Positions 48,409-57,079 of a DNA stretch of 64,000 bases are shown here, one piece after another. The stretch comes from JAJPKK01 sp963800215 (GTDB lineage Bacteria > Pseudomonadota > Alphaproteobacteria > Rhizobiales > Xanthobacteraceae): positions 186,001 through 250,000 of the forward strand of contig CAWCZY010000018.1 of NCBI GenBank assembly GCA_963800215.1, read 5' to 3'. Below the pieces are notes generated by a model, which was given only the letters and a program-made list of their open reading frames with translations, ran no database searches and was not told where the DNA came from. A program made the translations under genes and the position numbers. How positions within the stretch are numbered: position 1 is the stretch's first letter; each line of letters starts with the position of its first letter.

Positions 48409-49403
48409 TTACTCGGCGCTGAGTTCCTTGGCGTGGACGATCCAGCTGTCGACACGGCCGGGCAAGCCCACTTCTTCACCGATTTTGTGGGTCGCGGTCG
48501 GACCGAGGCCGGCAATCTGCCAAAAATGAAAAATGCCGAGGTCGTTGAGCTTCTTCTCGATCGCGGGCGAGACGCCGGGCAGCTTCTTGAGGTCGTCGGC
48601 GACGCCGCGCGGACCGGACAGGGCTTCGAAGCCGAGCCCGTCCGTGGCATCGGCCGGGATTTCCTCGACGATCGGCTTCTCGGCCGCACCGATATCGATG
48701 CCATGCTCGCCCTGGGCGCGGGAAATCCCGTCGATCGCGGCCTTGGCGATCAGGTCGCAATAGAGCGTGATGGCGCGGCCGGCATCGTCATTGCCGGGCA
48801 CCACGAAGGTGATGCCATCGGGATCGCAATTGGTGTCGACCACCGCCGCGACCGGGATGTTGAGGCGCCGCGCCTCCTTGATGGCGATGTCTTCCTTGTT
48901 GGTGTCGATCACGAATACGAGGTCGGGAAGCCCGCCCATATCCTTGATGCCGCCGAGCGCGCGATCGAGCTTGTCGCGCTCGCGGGTCAGCGTCAGGCGC
49001 TCCTTCTTGGTGTAAGCCTGGGCCTCGCCGGAGCCGAGCATCTCCTCGAGCTTGCGCAAGCGCTTGATCGATTCGGAGATCGTCTTCCAATTGGTGAGCG
49101 TGCCGCCGAGCCAGCGCGAATTGACGTAATACTGTGCGGACTTCTTGGCCGCCGCGGCGACCGCGTCCTGGGCCTGCCGCTTGGTGCCGACGAACAGGAT
49201 GCGCCCGCCCTTGGCGACGGTGTCGCTGACCGCCTCGAGCGCGCGATGCAAAAGCGGCACGGTCTGGGCGAGGTCGATGATGTGGATGTTGTTGCGGGCG
49301 CCGAAGATGAAGTTCCTCATCTTCGGGTTCCAGCGATGGGATTGATGACCGAAATGCACGCCCGCTTCGAGCAGCTGCGCATTGAATAATCAGGCAGCGA
49401 CAT
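48409..49403 (-). CDS. rpsB: 30S ribosomal protein S2 (one frameshift)
   Basis: S2 binds the 30S head/body junction. The first codons MSLPDYSMR begin at 49403. One base is then missing near 49379, and the frame resumes as VHFGHQSHRWNPKMRNFIFG, the conserved S2 opening. FVGTKRQAQDAV, VNSRWLGGTLTNWKTI and VVDTNCDPDGI follow, then a C-terminal extension of about 90 residues with a helix-hairpin-helix-like KLPGVSPAIEKKLNDLGIFH. That long extension is normal for rhizobial S2 (about 331 residues). A good promoter candidate lies at 49516-49544. Confidence 0.95.
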
Positions 49404-49747
49404 CGTTCTTCTCCGGTTGTTCCGCCGCGGACCCGTGAGCGTAACGACGACCTTGACGGTCGCCGGTCGGCCACCGGACGGCTTTTCGGCCAAGATCCGC
49501 GTGTGAGATGGGCGGCTTATAACGAGGTGATACGGGGGATGCAAGGCAAAGCCGTCACCAACGACGCCTTGCGGCCGCACCGGCACGAAGCCTCAATTGG
49601 GCTCTCGGACCCGGATTTCAAGAGGCAGGGTCCTGCAGACGGGCGGGTCGCATCACCGTCGACGCGCCCTCCCAGCCTTCATCCCGCTGGCCTTGATCCG
49701 GACCACCCATTCCACCCATATGAGACCGGAATTTGCGTGGCGGGAGA
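49404..49747. other. Divergent intergenic region upstream of rpsB
   Basis: About 340 bases between rpsB and the EamA transporter gene. It contains the rpsB promoter candidate (49516-49544) and an untranslated leader of about 100 bases that is rich in short inverted repeats around GTCGCCGGTCGGCCACCGG. The part from 49560 to 49747 shows nothing recognisable apart from GGGAGA just before the transporter start. Confidence 0.4.
49516..49544 (-). promoter_or_regulatory. Candidate rpsB-tsf promoter
   Basis: On the minus strand TTGCAT (49539-49544) and TATAAG (49516-49521) are separated by exactly 17 bases, giving a start near 49510 and a leader of about 105 bases. The same TTGCAT-17-TATAA arrangement precedes rpsF, the other ribosomal operon in the window, which strengthens both calls. 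Confidence 0.55.
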
Positions 49748-50605
49748 ATGAACAGCGAAATCGCCTATGCGCTCGCCGCACTGGTCTGCTACGGCCTCGG
49801 CGATTTCATCTACAAGCGCGCTGCGAGTGCCGGCATTGCGGCCGAGCACTTTCTCATGGGGCAGGCGTGGTTCTTCTGCCCCGCGGTAATCGCCTACGCC
49901 TTGATCACCCAGACGCTCGATTTCGAACCGGCCGCCATGTGGGGAGGGCTTGCCGGCGTGTTCATCCTGGTCGGCTTCTTCTATTACGTGCGCAGCCTGC
50001 GGTCCGGCGCGGTGAGCATCGTCGCGCCGGTGTTCCGTCTCAATTTCATCGTCACTGCGGCGCTCGCGATCGGTTGGCTCGGCGAGCCGGCGACGGCGAG
50101 CAAGTTCACCGGCTTTGCGCTGGCACTCATCGCCGGCTGGCTGCTGCTCGGCGGCCCGCAGCCCGGCCGCGTCGGCGATCCGACGGCCGCGCGCCGCTCT
50201 CTCGTTCAGGTGATCGTGGCGACGGTGGCGATGGGGGCGGCGAATTTTTCACACAAGCTCGGCCTCGTCGGCGGCGCGACGCCGGAGACCCTGCTGGTTG
50301 CCCAGGCGATCGTATTCAGTGCCCTCGTGACCATCATGGGCTATGCGATGAACGGCACCGTGCGGCTGCCGGCGGGCGTCGCCATCCATTCGGGCGCGGC
50401 CGCCGTCGTCCTGATCGCGGCGTTCCTGTTCCTGCTCCACAGCATGCGCCATGGCGACGCCAGCGTCGTCGTCCCGATCTCCCAGATGGGCTTCGGCGTC
50501 GCCGCCGTGCTCGGCATCGTGTTCTTCAAGGAAGCCCTGACGGGCCGCAAGATCGCGGGCCTCGGCGCCGCCGCGCTGGCGCTGCTCGTGCTGGCACTGG
50601 GGTGA
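49748..50605 (+). CDS. EamA/DMT-family transporter
   Basis: The 285-residue inner-membrane protein has ten hydrophobic helices in two EamA repeats (about residues 1-135 and 150-285). Examples are LAALVCYGLGDFIYKRAAS at the start and VPISQMGFGVAAVLGIVFF with KEALTGRKIAGLGAAALALL at the end. Members export amino acids or other metabolites; the substrate is unknown. The start at 49748 has GGGAGA directly upstream. It lies between the divergent rpsB and the convergent fabD, where fabG/acpP/fabF would be expected in relatives. The gene is intact. Confidence 0.85.
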   Translation: MNSEIAYALAALVCYGLGDFIYKRAASAGIAAEHFLMGQAWFFCPAVIAYALITQTLDFEPAAMWGGLAGVFILVGFFYYVRSLRSGAVSIVAPVFRLNFIVTAALAIGWLGEPATASKFTGFALALIAGWLLLGGPQPGRVGDPTAARRSLVQVIVATVAMGAANFSHKLGLVGGATPETLLVAQAIVFSALVTIMGYAMNGTVRLPAGVAIHSGAAAVVLIAAFLFLLHSMRHGDASVVVPISQMGFGVAAVLGIVFFKEALTGRKIAGLGAAALALLVLALG

Positions 50606-50733
50606 GCGCCCGGGACAGAGGCCCTTTCGAAAGCGTCGCTAAGGCTACGAGCTACTTTGCATGGGGTTGTTTTTGAAAAAAATGAATTCCACCCCGGGGC
50701 TCTCGTGTTCCTGCGCACGGTCGAGCCGAAGCG

Positions 50734-51688
50734 CTACCGGGCGCGGGCCGTCACGAATGCCCCGATGTCTTCGGGCGTGCCGATCGCGGTTCCGGTGGCG
50801 CCGTCGGCGATGCGCTTGATGAGCCCGCTGAGAACCTTGCCGGCGCCGACTTCGTAGAAACCAGTGACCCCATGGGCCGCCATGTAGGAGACGCATTCGC
50901 GCCAGCGCACGGTGCCGGTGACCTGGGCGACAAGGCAGCGCGCGATCTCGGCCGGATCGGTGATGGCGGCGGCGAGCACATTGGCCACCAGCGGTACCGC
51001 CGGCGGGCGTATCGTCACCGCGGCGAGGGCTTCCGCCATCGCCTCGGCCGCGGGCGCCATCAGCGCGCAATGGAAGGGAGCGGAGACCGACAGCAGCATC
51101 GCGCGCTTGGCTCCCATCGCCTTGGCGAGTTCGACCGCACGCTCCACCGCCGCCTTGTCGCCCGACACCACCACCTGCCCGGCGCCGTTGTCGTTGGCCG
51201 CCTGGCACACGGCGCCCTGGGCGCCCTGCGCGGCGACCGCCTGGGCGACCTCGAAATCGAGCCCGAGCAGCGCGGCCATCGCGCCGGCTCCGACCGGAAC
51301 CGCCTTCTGCATGGCGAGGCCGCGAATCCGCAACAAGCGGGCGCTGTCGGCGATCGACAGCGAGCCGGCCGCGGCGAGCGCCGAATATTCGCCGAGCGAA
51401 TGGCCGGCGACATAGGCCGCGTCGCGCGCGAGGTCGATGCCGGCCTCTGCTTCGAGCACCCGCATGACCGCGAGCGACACCGCCATCAGCGCCGGCTGGG
51501 CGTTCTCGGTGAGCGTCAGCCGCTCCGCGCGGGCCCTCCCAGATCACCGCCGACAGGCGCTCGCCTAGGGCGTCGTCGACTTCCTCGAACACCAGCCGGG
51601 CCGCCGGGAAGGCCTGGGACAGCGCTCGGCCCATGCCGACCGACTGGCTGCCCTGCCCCGGAAACACGAACGCCGCCGCCATTCTCAT
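50734..51688 (-). CDS. fabD: Malonyl-CoA:ACP transacylase FabD (one frameshift)
   Basis: FabD loads malonyl groups onto ACP for fatty acid synthesis. The N-terminal frame reads AFVFPGQGSQSVGMGRALSQ to AVIWEGP. An extra C near 51537 then shifts it, and it resumes as LTLTENAQPALMAVSLAV-type sequence. The catalytic Ser lies in VAGHSLGEYSALAA, the substrate Arg in LLRIRGLAMQKAVP, and the catalytic His in VSAPFHCALM. Corrected length is about 317 residues. The start at 51688 has GGGAGG close upstream; 51682 is an alternative. It is divergent from rpsF. The usual downstream fabG-acpP-fabF genes are not present here. Confidence 0.93.
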
Positions 51689-51866
51689 GCGCCTCCCGCC
51701 GAATTGGCGCGGAAAGACACCGGCAGCGGGGCCGCTGTCAAGCTCGGGCCGTCGCCGCCATGTTCCGGAATGGACATGAAAATCCGGTCCGGCCGCGCCG
51801 CGGCGGCGGTTTGCGGGCCAGCGCCGGCGATTCGCGCCGGGCCTTCGAAACCGGCGGCACAACCCA

Positions 51867-51895
51867 TTGCATTCCCGGCAAAAAGGCCTTATAAC
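51867..51895 (+). promoter_or_regulatory. Candidate rpsF operon promoter
   Basis: TTGCAT (51867-51872) and TATAAC (51890-51895) are separated by 17 bases, giving a start near 51902. The untranslated leader would be about 180 bases. It contains the perfect 16-base palindrome TGCCGGGGCCCCGGCA (about 51956-51971) and a GCCTTT/AAAGGC hairpin (about 52019-52034). In many bacteria an S6:S18 binding leader precedes rpsF; these hairpins are candidates for it. Confidence 0.5.
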
Positions 51896-52084
51896 GCCGG
51901 CTTCCGCTCGATCCCGGCCGGGAGCTGAACGGACGGCCGTGGCCCTGCTCTGTTGGTGCCGGGGCCCCGGCAGGACCGCATGGTCCGGCGTCCCGTGTTC
52001 CCGCCTTCTAGCTTTCGAGCCTTTCCCGAAAGGCACGAGGGGCTTGGCGCCGGATCGGCGCGCAACGCGAGGAGAGGCATAGCC

Positions 52085-52519
52085 ATGCCATTGTACGAGC
52101 ACGTCTATCTTGCGCGGCAGGATCTGTCGCAGCAGCAGGTCGACGAACTGACCGCCCAATACAAGGGCATCATCGAGCAGCTGGGCGGCAAGGTCGCCAA
52201 GGCCGAATATTGGGGCGTGAAGTCCCTCACCTACCGCATCCGCAAGAACCGCAAGGCCCATTTCACCTTGCTCAATGTCGACGGCCCGTCCGCCGCCATC
52301 ACCGAAATCGAGCGCCAGCAGCACATCAGCGAAGACGTGCTGCGCGCCATGACGGTGCGCGTCGACGAACTCGAGGAAGGCCCGTCGGCGATGATGCGCA
52401 AGGTCGACCGCGACCGCGATCGCGACGAGCGCCGCGGCGAACGCCGCCGCGACCGCGACGACCGCGGCCGGCCGCGGCCCGCGCGGCGACGGCGACGAAT
52501 CGAACCGACGGAGGAGTGA
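52085..52519 (+). CDS. rpsF: 30S ribosomal protein S6
   Basis: S6 binds S18 in the 30S platform. The product begins MPLYEHVYLARQDLSQQQVD and shows the conserved core YWGVKSLTYRIRKNRKAHF and HFTLLNVDGPSAAITEIERQ, then the extended charged tail typical of rhizobia. The last 40 residues are Arg/Asp-rich. Near the end the neighbouring frame reads RGPRGDGDESN, which is more like relatives, so a pair of compensating shifts in the tail (about 52460-52505) is possible. The stop is four bases before rpsR. A promoter candidate lies at 51867-51895. Confidence 0.93.
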   Translation: MPLYEHVYLARQDLSQQQVDELTAQYKGIIEQLGGKVAKAEYWGVKSLTYRIRKNRKAHFTLLNVDGPSAAITEIERQQHISEDVLRAMTVRVDELEEGPSAMMRKVDRDRDRDERRGERRRDRDDRGRPRPARRRRRIEPTEE

Positions 52520-52523
52520 CGCC

Positions 52524-52797
52524 ATGAGCTTTGCACAAAGTGGCGCTGGTGGTGGCGGCGGCGGCGGCGGCGGTCGGCCGTCCGTTCTTCCGCCGGCGCA
52601 AGACCTGTCCGTTCTCCGGCGCCAATGCGCCCAAGATCGACTACAAGGACGTGCGGCTGCTGCAGCGCTATATTTCCGAGCGCGGCAAGATCGTGCCGAG
52701 CCGCATCACCGCGGTGTCGGCGCTCAAGCAGCGCGAACTGGCGCGGGCCATCAAGCGCTCGCGTTTCCTCGGCCTGCTGCCTTACGTGATCAAGTAA
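52524..52797 (+). CDS. rpsR: 30S ribosomal protein S18 (one frameshift)
   Basis: S18 partners S6 on the 30S platform. The start MSFAQSGAGGGG at 52524 leads into a glycine run. An extra C near 52578 then shifts the frame, which resumes as RPFFRRRKTCPFSGANAPKI and continues through DYKDVRLLQRYISERGKIVP to the end FLGLLPYVIK. Corrected length is 90 residues, standard for rhizobia. Without the correction no S18 would be made, so a sequence error is almost certain. Rho-independent signals do not follow; instead a large palindrome begins 77 bases downstream. Confidence 0.93.
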
Positions 52798-52873
52798 CGA
52801 ATGGATCAGAACGAGGCCGCCGGGGAGACCCCGGCGTCCGATGGTTGGGGCGGATGTTCCGTCTCTAACCGCT

Positions 52874-52992
52874 CAGTGGTGCGACCCCAAACAGATGTCT
52901 CCATCTGTTTGGGTAAGTCGCCCACTAATTCAATAGCCAGTGGGCTGACTTGTCCCGACATTTGGAGACCGAATGTCGGGGTCAAACCACTG
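52874..52992. repeat. 119-bp cloverleaf-like palindromic element
   Basis: The whole element is an imperfect palindrome. An outer stem CAGTGGT (52874-52880) / ACCACTG (52986-52992) encloses three hairpins. The first is CCCAAACAGATG/CATCTGTTTGGG (12 bp, 52886-52913). The second is AGTC-GCCCACT/AGTGGGC-GACT (52916-52950). The third is CCCGACATT/AATGTCGGG (9 bp, 52954-52980). The loops of the first and third contain the complementary strings GTCTCC and GGAGAC. The first and third stems occupy equivalent positions in the two arms yet differ in sequence while each still pairs. This suggests selected structure, as in a mobile palindromic repeat or structured RNA. Confidence 0.75.
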
Positions 52993-53014
52993 GCAACGAG
53001 CGGGACAGCTTGTG

Positions 53015-53994
53015 ATGGCGCAGATCGTATTGGTTGGCCTTGGCGCCGGCGCCGCAGCGGCATTGCTGTTCGCGTCGGTGACCTCCGGCGCGCTCGTTTC
53101 CATATTCCTGTTCTATCTCGCGCCGTTGCCGATCCTGATCGCGGCGCTGGGATGGAGCCATTGGTCCGGCCTGCATCGCCGCCGTCACCGCGGCGGCGTG
53201 CCTCGGGCTCGCGTTCGGCATGATTGTTTTTCGTGGCGTTCCTGATCGGCATCGCCGCGCCGGCATGGTGGCTCGGCTATCTCGCGCTGCTGGCACGCCC
53301 GTCCGCCGACGGCGCCGGCGACGTCGAATGGTATCCGCCGGGCCGGCTGGTGCTGTGGGCGGCGGCGCTCGGTGCGGTCGTCGTCACGATCGCGCTGTTC
53401 CAGGTCGGCACCGACGAAGAGAGCATCCGCAACGGCCTCAAGGCCGCGCTCGAGCGGGTGTTGCGCCTGCGAGACCGGCGCTGGCAGCCGACGAGCCCCT
53501 GAGCTTCCCCGGCATCGCGGAACCGGAACATCTGCTCGATCTGTTCGCCGTCGCCATGCCCCCGGTGGCGGCGACGGCCAGCGTCCTCACCCTGACCCTC
53601 AATCTGTGGATGGCGGGGCGGGTGGTGAAGCTATCCGGCCGTCTCAAGCGGCCGTGGCCCGACATCCCCGCCATGACGTTTCCGCGCTACGCCCCTGCCC
53701 TGCTGGCGCGCGGCGGCGGTCGTCTCCTTCATGCCCGACCTCGCCGGCCTGATCGCAAGCCTGTTCGCCGCGACCTTGCTGGTCGCCTTCACCGATGCTC
53801 GGCTTCGCCGTGCTGCACGCGCTGACGCGGGGCCTTCGCCGGGCGCACCGCCATGCTGAGCGGCGCCTATGCCTTCGTCGCCGTGCTCGGCTGGCCGGCG
53901 CTAGTGGCGGTGCTGGTCGGGGTGGCGAGAGTCCATTTTCCAATGGCGCGCCAAGGCGGCCGGGCGCGGCCCGCCGGTCGCGCCGCCGGGCTGA
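53015..53994 (+). CDS. DUF2232-like multi-pass membrane protein (about seven frameshifts)
   Basis: Collinear pieces in three frames assemble into a hydrophobic protein of about 325 residues with about eight membrane helices. In order they are MAQIVLVGLGAGAAAALLFA, ALVSIFLFYLAPLPILIAAL, VAFLIGIAAPAWWLGYLALL, LVLWAAALGAVVVTIALF, PVAATASVLTLTLNLWMAG, FMPDLAGLIASLFAATLL and AYAFVAVLGWPALVAVLVG. It lies between rpsR and rplI, where alphaproteobacteria usually carry a DUF2232 gene. Breaks lie near 53172, 53229, 53480, 53708, 53795, 53835 and 53932. This is the most damaged gene of the window, and a true pseudogene cannot be excluded. Function unknown. Confidence 0.65.
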
Positions 53995-54055
53995 ACCGAT
54001 CGATTTCGCCCACACCGCAACGATCAACAGCAACATCAACGATGGAGAACGTGTC

Positions 54056-54664
54056 ATGGAAGTCATTCTGCTCGAACGGGTCGCCAAGCTCGGCCAGATG
54101 GGTGAAGTCGTCCGCGTCAAGGACGGGTTCGCCCGCAATTTCCTGCTGCCCCAGGGCAAGGCGCTGCGCGCGACCAAGGACAACCGCACCAAATTCGAGT
54201 CGATGAAGACCCATCTCGAGACGCGCAATCTCGAGCTCAAGGGCGAGGCCGAGAAGGTGGCGGAAAAGCTCGACGGCCAGAGCTTCGTGGTGATCCGCCA
54301 GGCCTCCGAAACCGGCCATCTCTACGGCTCGGTGTCGCCGCGCGATCTCGTCGACCTCCTCGCCGGCGGCGGCTTCACCGTGTCGCGCGGCCAGATCGCG
54401 CTCAACGCGCCGATCAAGGCGATCGGGCTTCACAAGGTACCGGTCGCGCTCCATCCGGAGATCGACGTAACCGTCACGATCAACGTCGCCCGCAGCAACG
54501 ACGAGGCCGAGCGTATCGCCCGCGGCGAAGACGTCATTTCGCGGCGCGACCAGGAACGCGCGGAGGAAGCCGCGGCGATCGAGGCCGAGGCGTTCTTCGA
54601 GAACCCGGAGGCGGCCGCCGGCAAGGACGAGTCCACGGAAGAGCCGGCGCCGGAACAGAAATAG
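54056..54664 (+). CDS. rplI: 50S ribosomal protein L9
   Basis: L9 binds 23S rRNA near the L1 stalk base and supports reading-frame maintenance. The 202-residue product begins MEVILLERVAKLGQMGEVVR with the conserved VKDGFARNFLLPQGKALRAT. It then has the long connecting helix (residues 40-75) and the C-terminal domain GSVSPRDLVDLLAGGGFTV and VPVALHPEIDVTVTINVARS. An acidic extension of about 50 residues follows, as in rhizobia. GGAG precedes the ATG. It is intact. It closes the rpsF-rpsR-DUF2232-rplI run and is convergent with the next gene. Confidence 0.96.
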   Translation: MEVILLERVAKLGQMGEVVRVKDGFARNFLLPQGKALRATKDNRTKFESMKTHLETRNLELKGEAEKVAEKLDGQSFVVIRQASETGHLYGSVSPRDLVDLLAGGGFTVSRGQIALNAPIKAIGLHKVPVALHPEIDVTVTINVARSNDEAERIARGEDVISRRDQERAEEAAAIEAEAFFENPEAAAGKDESTEEPAPEQK

Positions 54665-54753
54665 CCTGCGGGCCGCAGACGGCTCGCCGCAGCCGTTGCG
54701 GCGGGACGCGGCGTCGTGTCAAAGACGCCAAGCCCCCCGGCGGACCGAGACGG

Positions 54754-55575
54754 CTATTTGGTCGAGAGGTCGGGGGCGGCGGCGCTGGCACCCGGCGGCG
54801 GCGCCTCGGCCGGCGCGGAAGCCGCCGGCAGCGGGTCCGGCGCTGGCGTGGGGTCGGGCTCCGCAGGCGCAGCGGCGACCGGCGGCGCTGCGGCATCGCT
54901 GCGGCGATGGGATTTGCCGGAAACCAGCTTCGGCGCTTCGGCAGCGGCCTCCTCGGCGCCGGCTCCCGAGGCCGCGTAAGCACGGATGCGGGAAATCGGA
55001 TCGGCGGACTCGCGCGCCACCACGGGAGCGCCGGACCGCGCATAATCATGGAGCTTGGCGACCGGCGGGCTGGACTCGCTCTCGGCATTGTGCCCGCGCG
55101 CCGCTCGCGCGTTTCGCGGCGCTGCCTGCGGTTGGACGGCGGCTTCCGCGGCCGGGGGTTTCGCCGGCTCTTCATTGCCTGTACGCCGCGACCGTGAGGA
55201 CTTTTCACCGTCGCCGGAGAGATCGCTGTTGCGACGCCGCCCCTTCGGCTCCTCGCCTGATTTTGCAGCCACCCCTTCCTCGCCCGACGGCGCCGTGACC
55301 GGCGCGGCGCGGAGGGTCGCAAATCCCATTACATACTTGGCGAGAGCGCCGGCGCTGTCCGGCTTGGTCGTGTAATGCTCCAGCAGAAAGCCTGCGAGCG
55401 AGCCGGTGTCGTACCTCTTGCCGAGGCCGTTGGGCTGGTGGTGGCAGGTCGAGCAATCGGAACTGAAGAGCTGAGCCGGCGTCTTGCCCGCGGTAAAATC
55501 CTGCGCCGCAGCCGCGCCGGCCGTCAGAAAAATCACAGGAATGACCGATAACCATTTGACGTATATGATATTCAC
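54754..55575 (-). CDS. Secreted cytochrome c-like protein with long disordered tail
   Basis: The 273-residue precursor has a signal peptide (residues 1-24, ending AGAAAAQ). One heme c attachment motif follows in LFSSDCSTCHHQPNGLGKR (CxxCH at about residues 41-45). The first 95 residues resemble a shortened class I cytochrome c; a candidate distal Met lies in KYVMGFATL. The remaining 180 residues are Ala/Pro/Glu/Ser-rich, low complexity and probably disordered. It could be an electron carrier tethered by its tail. It is convergent with rplI and divergent from the cyclopropane synthase gene. No cytochrome oxidase or maturation gene is adjacent. The gene is intact. Confidence 0.7.
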   Translation of the reverse strand: MNIIYVKWLSVIPVIFLTAGAAAAQDFTAGKTPAQLFSSDCSTCHHQPNGLGKRYDTGSLAGFLLEHYTTKPDSAGALAKYVMGFATLRAAPVTAPSGEEGVAAKSGEEPKGRRRNSDLSGDGEKSSRSRRTGNEEPAKPPAAEAAVQPQAAPRNARAARGHNAESESSPPVAKLHDYARSGAPVVARESADPISRIRAYAASGAGAEEAAAEAPKLVSGKSHRRSDAAAPPVAAAPAEPDPTPAPDPLPAASAPAEAPPPGASAAAPDLSTK

Positions 55576-55831
55576 CTCGTCGCGACCCTCTTTGACATGC
55601 CGCCAGTCAAGCCCTCTTTTAAACCATTCGGCCGGCGGTGCGAGCCCCTAATCGACGGGCCCACGCCGTCATGCGCCACGCGATGAGCGGATATTGATTT
55701 GCGTCATGGCGGAATTTTGATTTCAAATCCTAAATTATTGTTTGCGCCCGCCGTGCGGGGCGCAATCTGATGGTCCCGGCTGGGATTGGATTGTCACCCG
55801 ACCGGGGACTCGGCAGTGGTCGAGGTCGACT

Positions 55832-57079
55832 ATGGACCGGTTGTTGCAGGCGGCATTGGGGCATATCAAGCGCGGCAATCTGCAAGTGGCGAGCGCGGGC
55901 GGTGCGGTGTTTTCGTTCGGGGACGGCACCGGCCCGCCCATCGTCGCGCGTTTCAAGACCGCGGCGGCGCAGTGGACCGCGCTGCTCGATCCCGAGCTCA
56001 GGCTCGGCGAAGCCTTTATGGACGGCACCTTCGTGATCGAACAGGGATCGATCGCCGATTTCATCGACCTCGTCATGCGCGAACAGGCGGCTTCGCCGCC
56101 CTGGGCGGCACCGCTGGCGGCGATGCGGCATGCCTGGCGGCGGCTCAATCAGCTCAATTGGCGCGGGCTCGCGCGGGCCAATGTCGCCCACCACTACGAT
56201 CTCGACGGGCGGCTCTATTCGCTGTTTCTGGATTCCGACCGCCAATACAGCTGCGGTTATTTCGAATCGCCCGGGGATTCCCTCGACGATGCCCAGCTCG
56301 CCAAAAAGCGCCACCTCGCGGCCAAGCTGCTGGTCCGCGACAATGATCGGATTCTCGACATCGGCTGCGGCTGGGGCGGCCTTGCGCTCTATCTCGCCGA
56401 ATATTGCGGCGGCGAGGTGACCGGCATCACGCTGTCGCAGGAGCAGCTGCCGGCGGCGCGCGGCCGGGCCGGCGAACGCGGGCTCGCAACGAACGTCGAA
56501 TTCAGGCTCACCGACTACCGCGACATCGAGGGCCATTACGAGCGCATCGTCTCGGTCGGCATGTTCGAGCATGTCGGCGTCGCCTTCTACGACACTTTCT
56601 TCGACAAATGCGCCTCGCTGCTGGCCGACGACGGTGTCATGGTGCTGCATTCGATCGGGCGGTCGAACGGTCCCTACGCCACCAATCCCTGGCTCCGCAA
56701 ATATATCTTCCCGGGCGGCTACATCCCGGCACTGTCGGAGGTCGTGCCGGCCATCGAGCGGGCCGGGCTGCTCATCACCGACATCGAGATCCTGCGCCTG
56801 CATTATGCGGAAACCCTCGCAGCCTGGCGCGACCGCTTCCTCGCCTATCGCCGGGACGTCGAACGCATCTATGACGCGCGCTTCGTGCGGATGTGGGAGT
56901 TCTATCTCGGCTGCTCGGAGACCGCCTTCCGGCACCTCAACCTGATGGTATTCCAGATCCAGATCGCAAAGCGCCAGGATGCCGTCCCGGTCACCCGCGA
57001 CTACATCATGCGGGCGGAGACCCGGTTGCGCGCGCTGGAAGGCAACAACCGTGTACCGCTGCGGCTCGCCGGCGAATGA
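55832..57079 (+). CDS. cfa: Cyclopropane-fatty-acyl-phospholipid synthase
   Basis: The enzyme transfers a methylene group from S-adenosylmethionine to unsaturated membrane lipids. The 415-residue protein has an N-terminal lipid-binding domain (ending RANVAHHYDLDGRLYSLFLD) and then a methyltransferase domain with SAM motif ILDIGCGWGGLALYLAE. GITLSQEQLPAARGRAGERG, SVGMFEHVGVAFYDTFF with the catalytic Glu, and KYIFPGGYIPALSE follow. FRHLNLMVFQIQIAK closes the fold. The start at 55832 (MDRLLQAALGHIKRG) has GAGG upstream. The gene is intact. An upstream 250-base divergent region is AT-richer than average near 55690-55745. Confidence 0.94.
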   Translation: MDRLLQAALGHIKRGNLQVASAGGAVFSFGDGTGPPIVARFKTAAAQWTALLDPELRLGEAFMDGTFVIEQGSIADFIDLVMREQAASPPWAAPLAAMRHAWRRLNQLNWRGLARANVAHHYDLDGRLYSLFLDSDRQYSCGYFESPGDSLDDAQLAKKRHLAAKLLVRDNDRILDIGCGWGGLALYLAEYCGGEVTGITLSQEQLPAARGRAGERGLATNVEFRLTDYRDIEGHYERIVSVGMFEHVGVAFYDTFFDKCASLLADDGVMVLHSIGRSNGPYATNPWLRKYIFPGGYIPALSEVVPAIERAGLLITDIEILRLHYAETLAAWRDRFLAYRRDVERIYDARFVRMWEFYLGCSETAFRHLNLMVFQIQIAKRQDAVPVTRDYIMRAETRLRALEGNNRVPLRLAGE

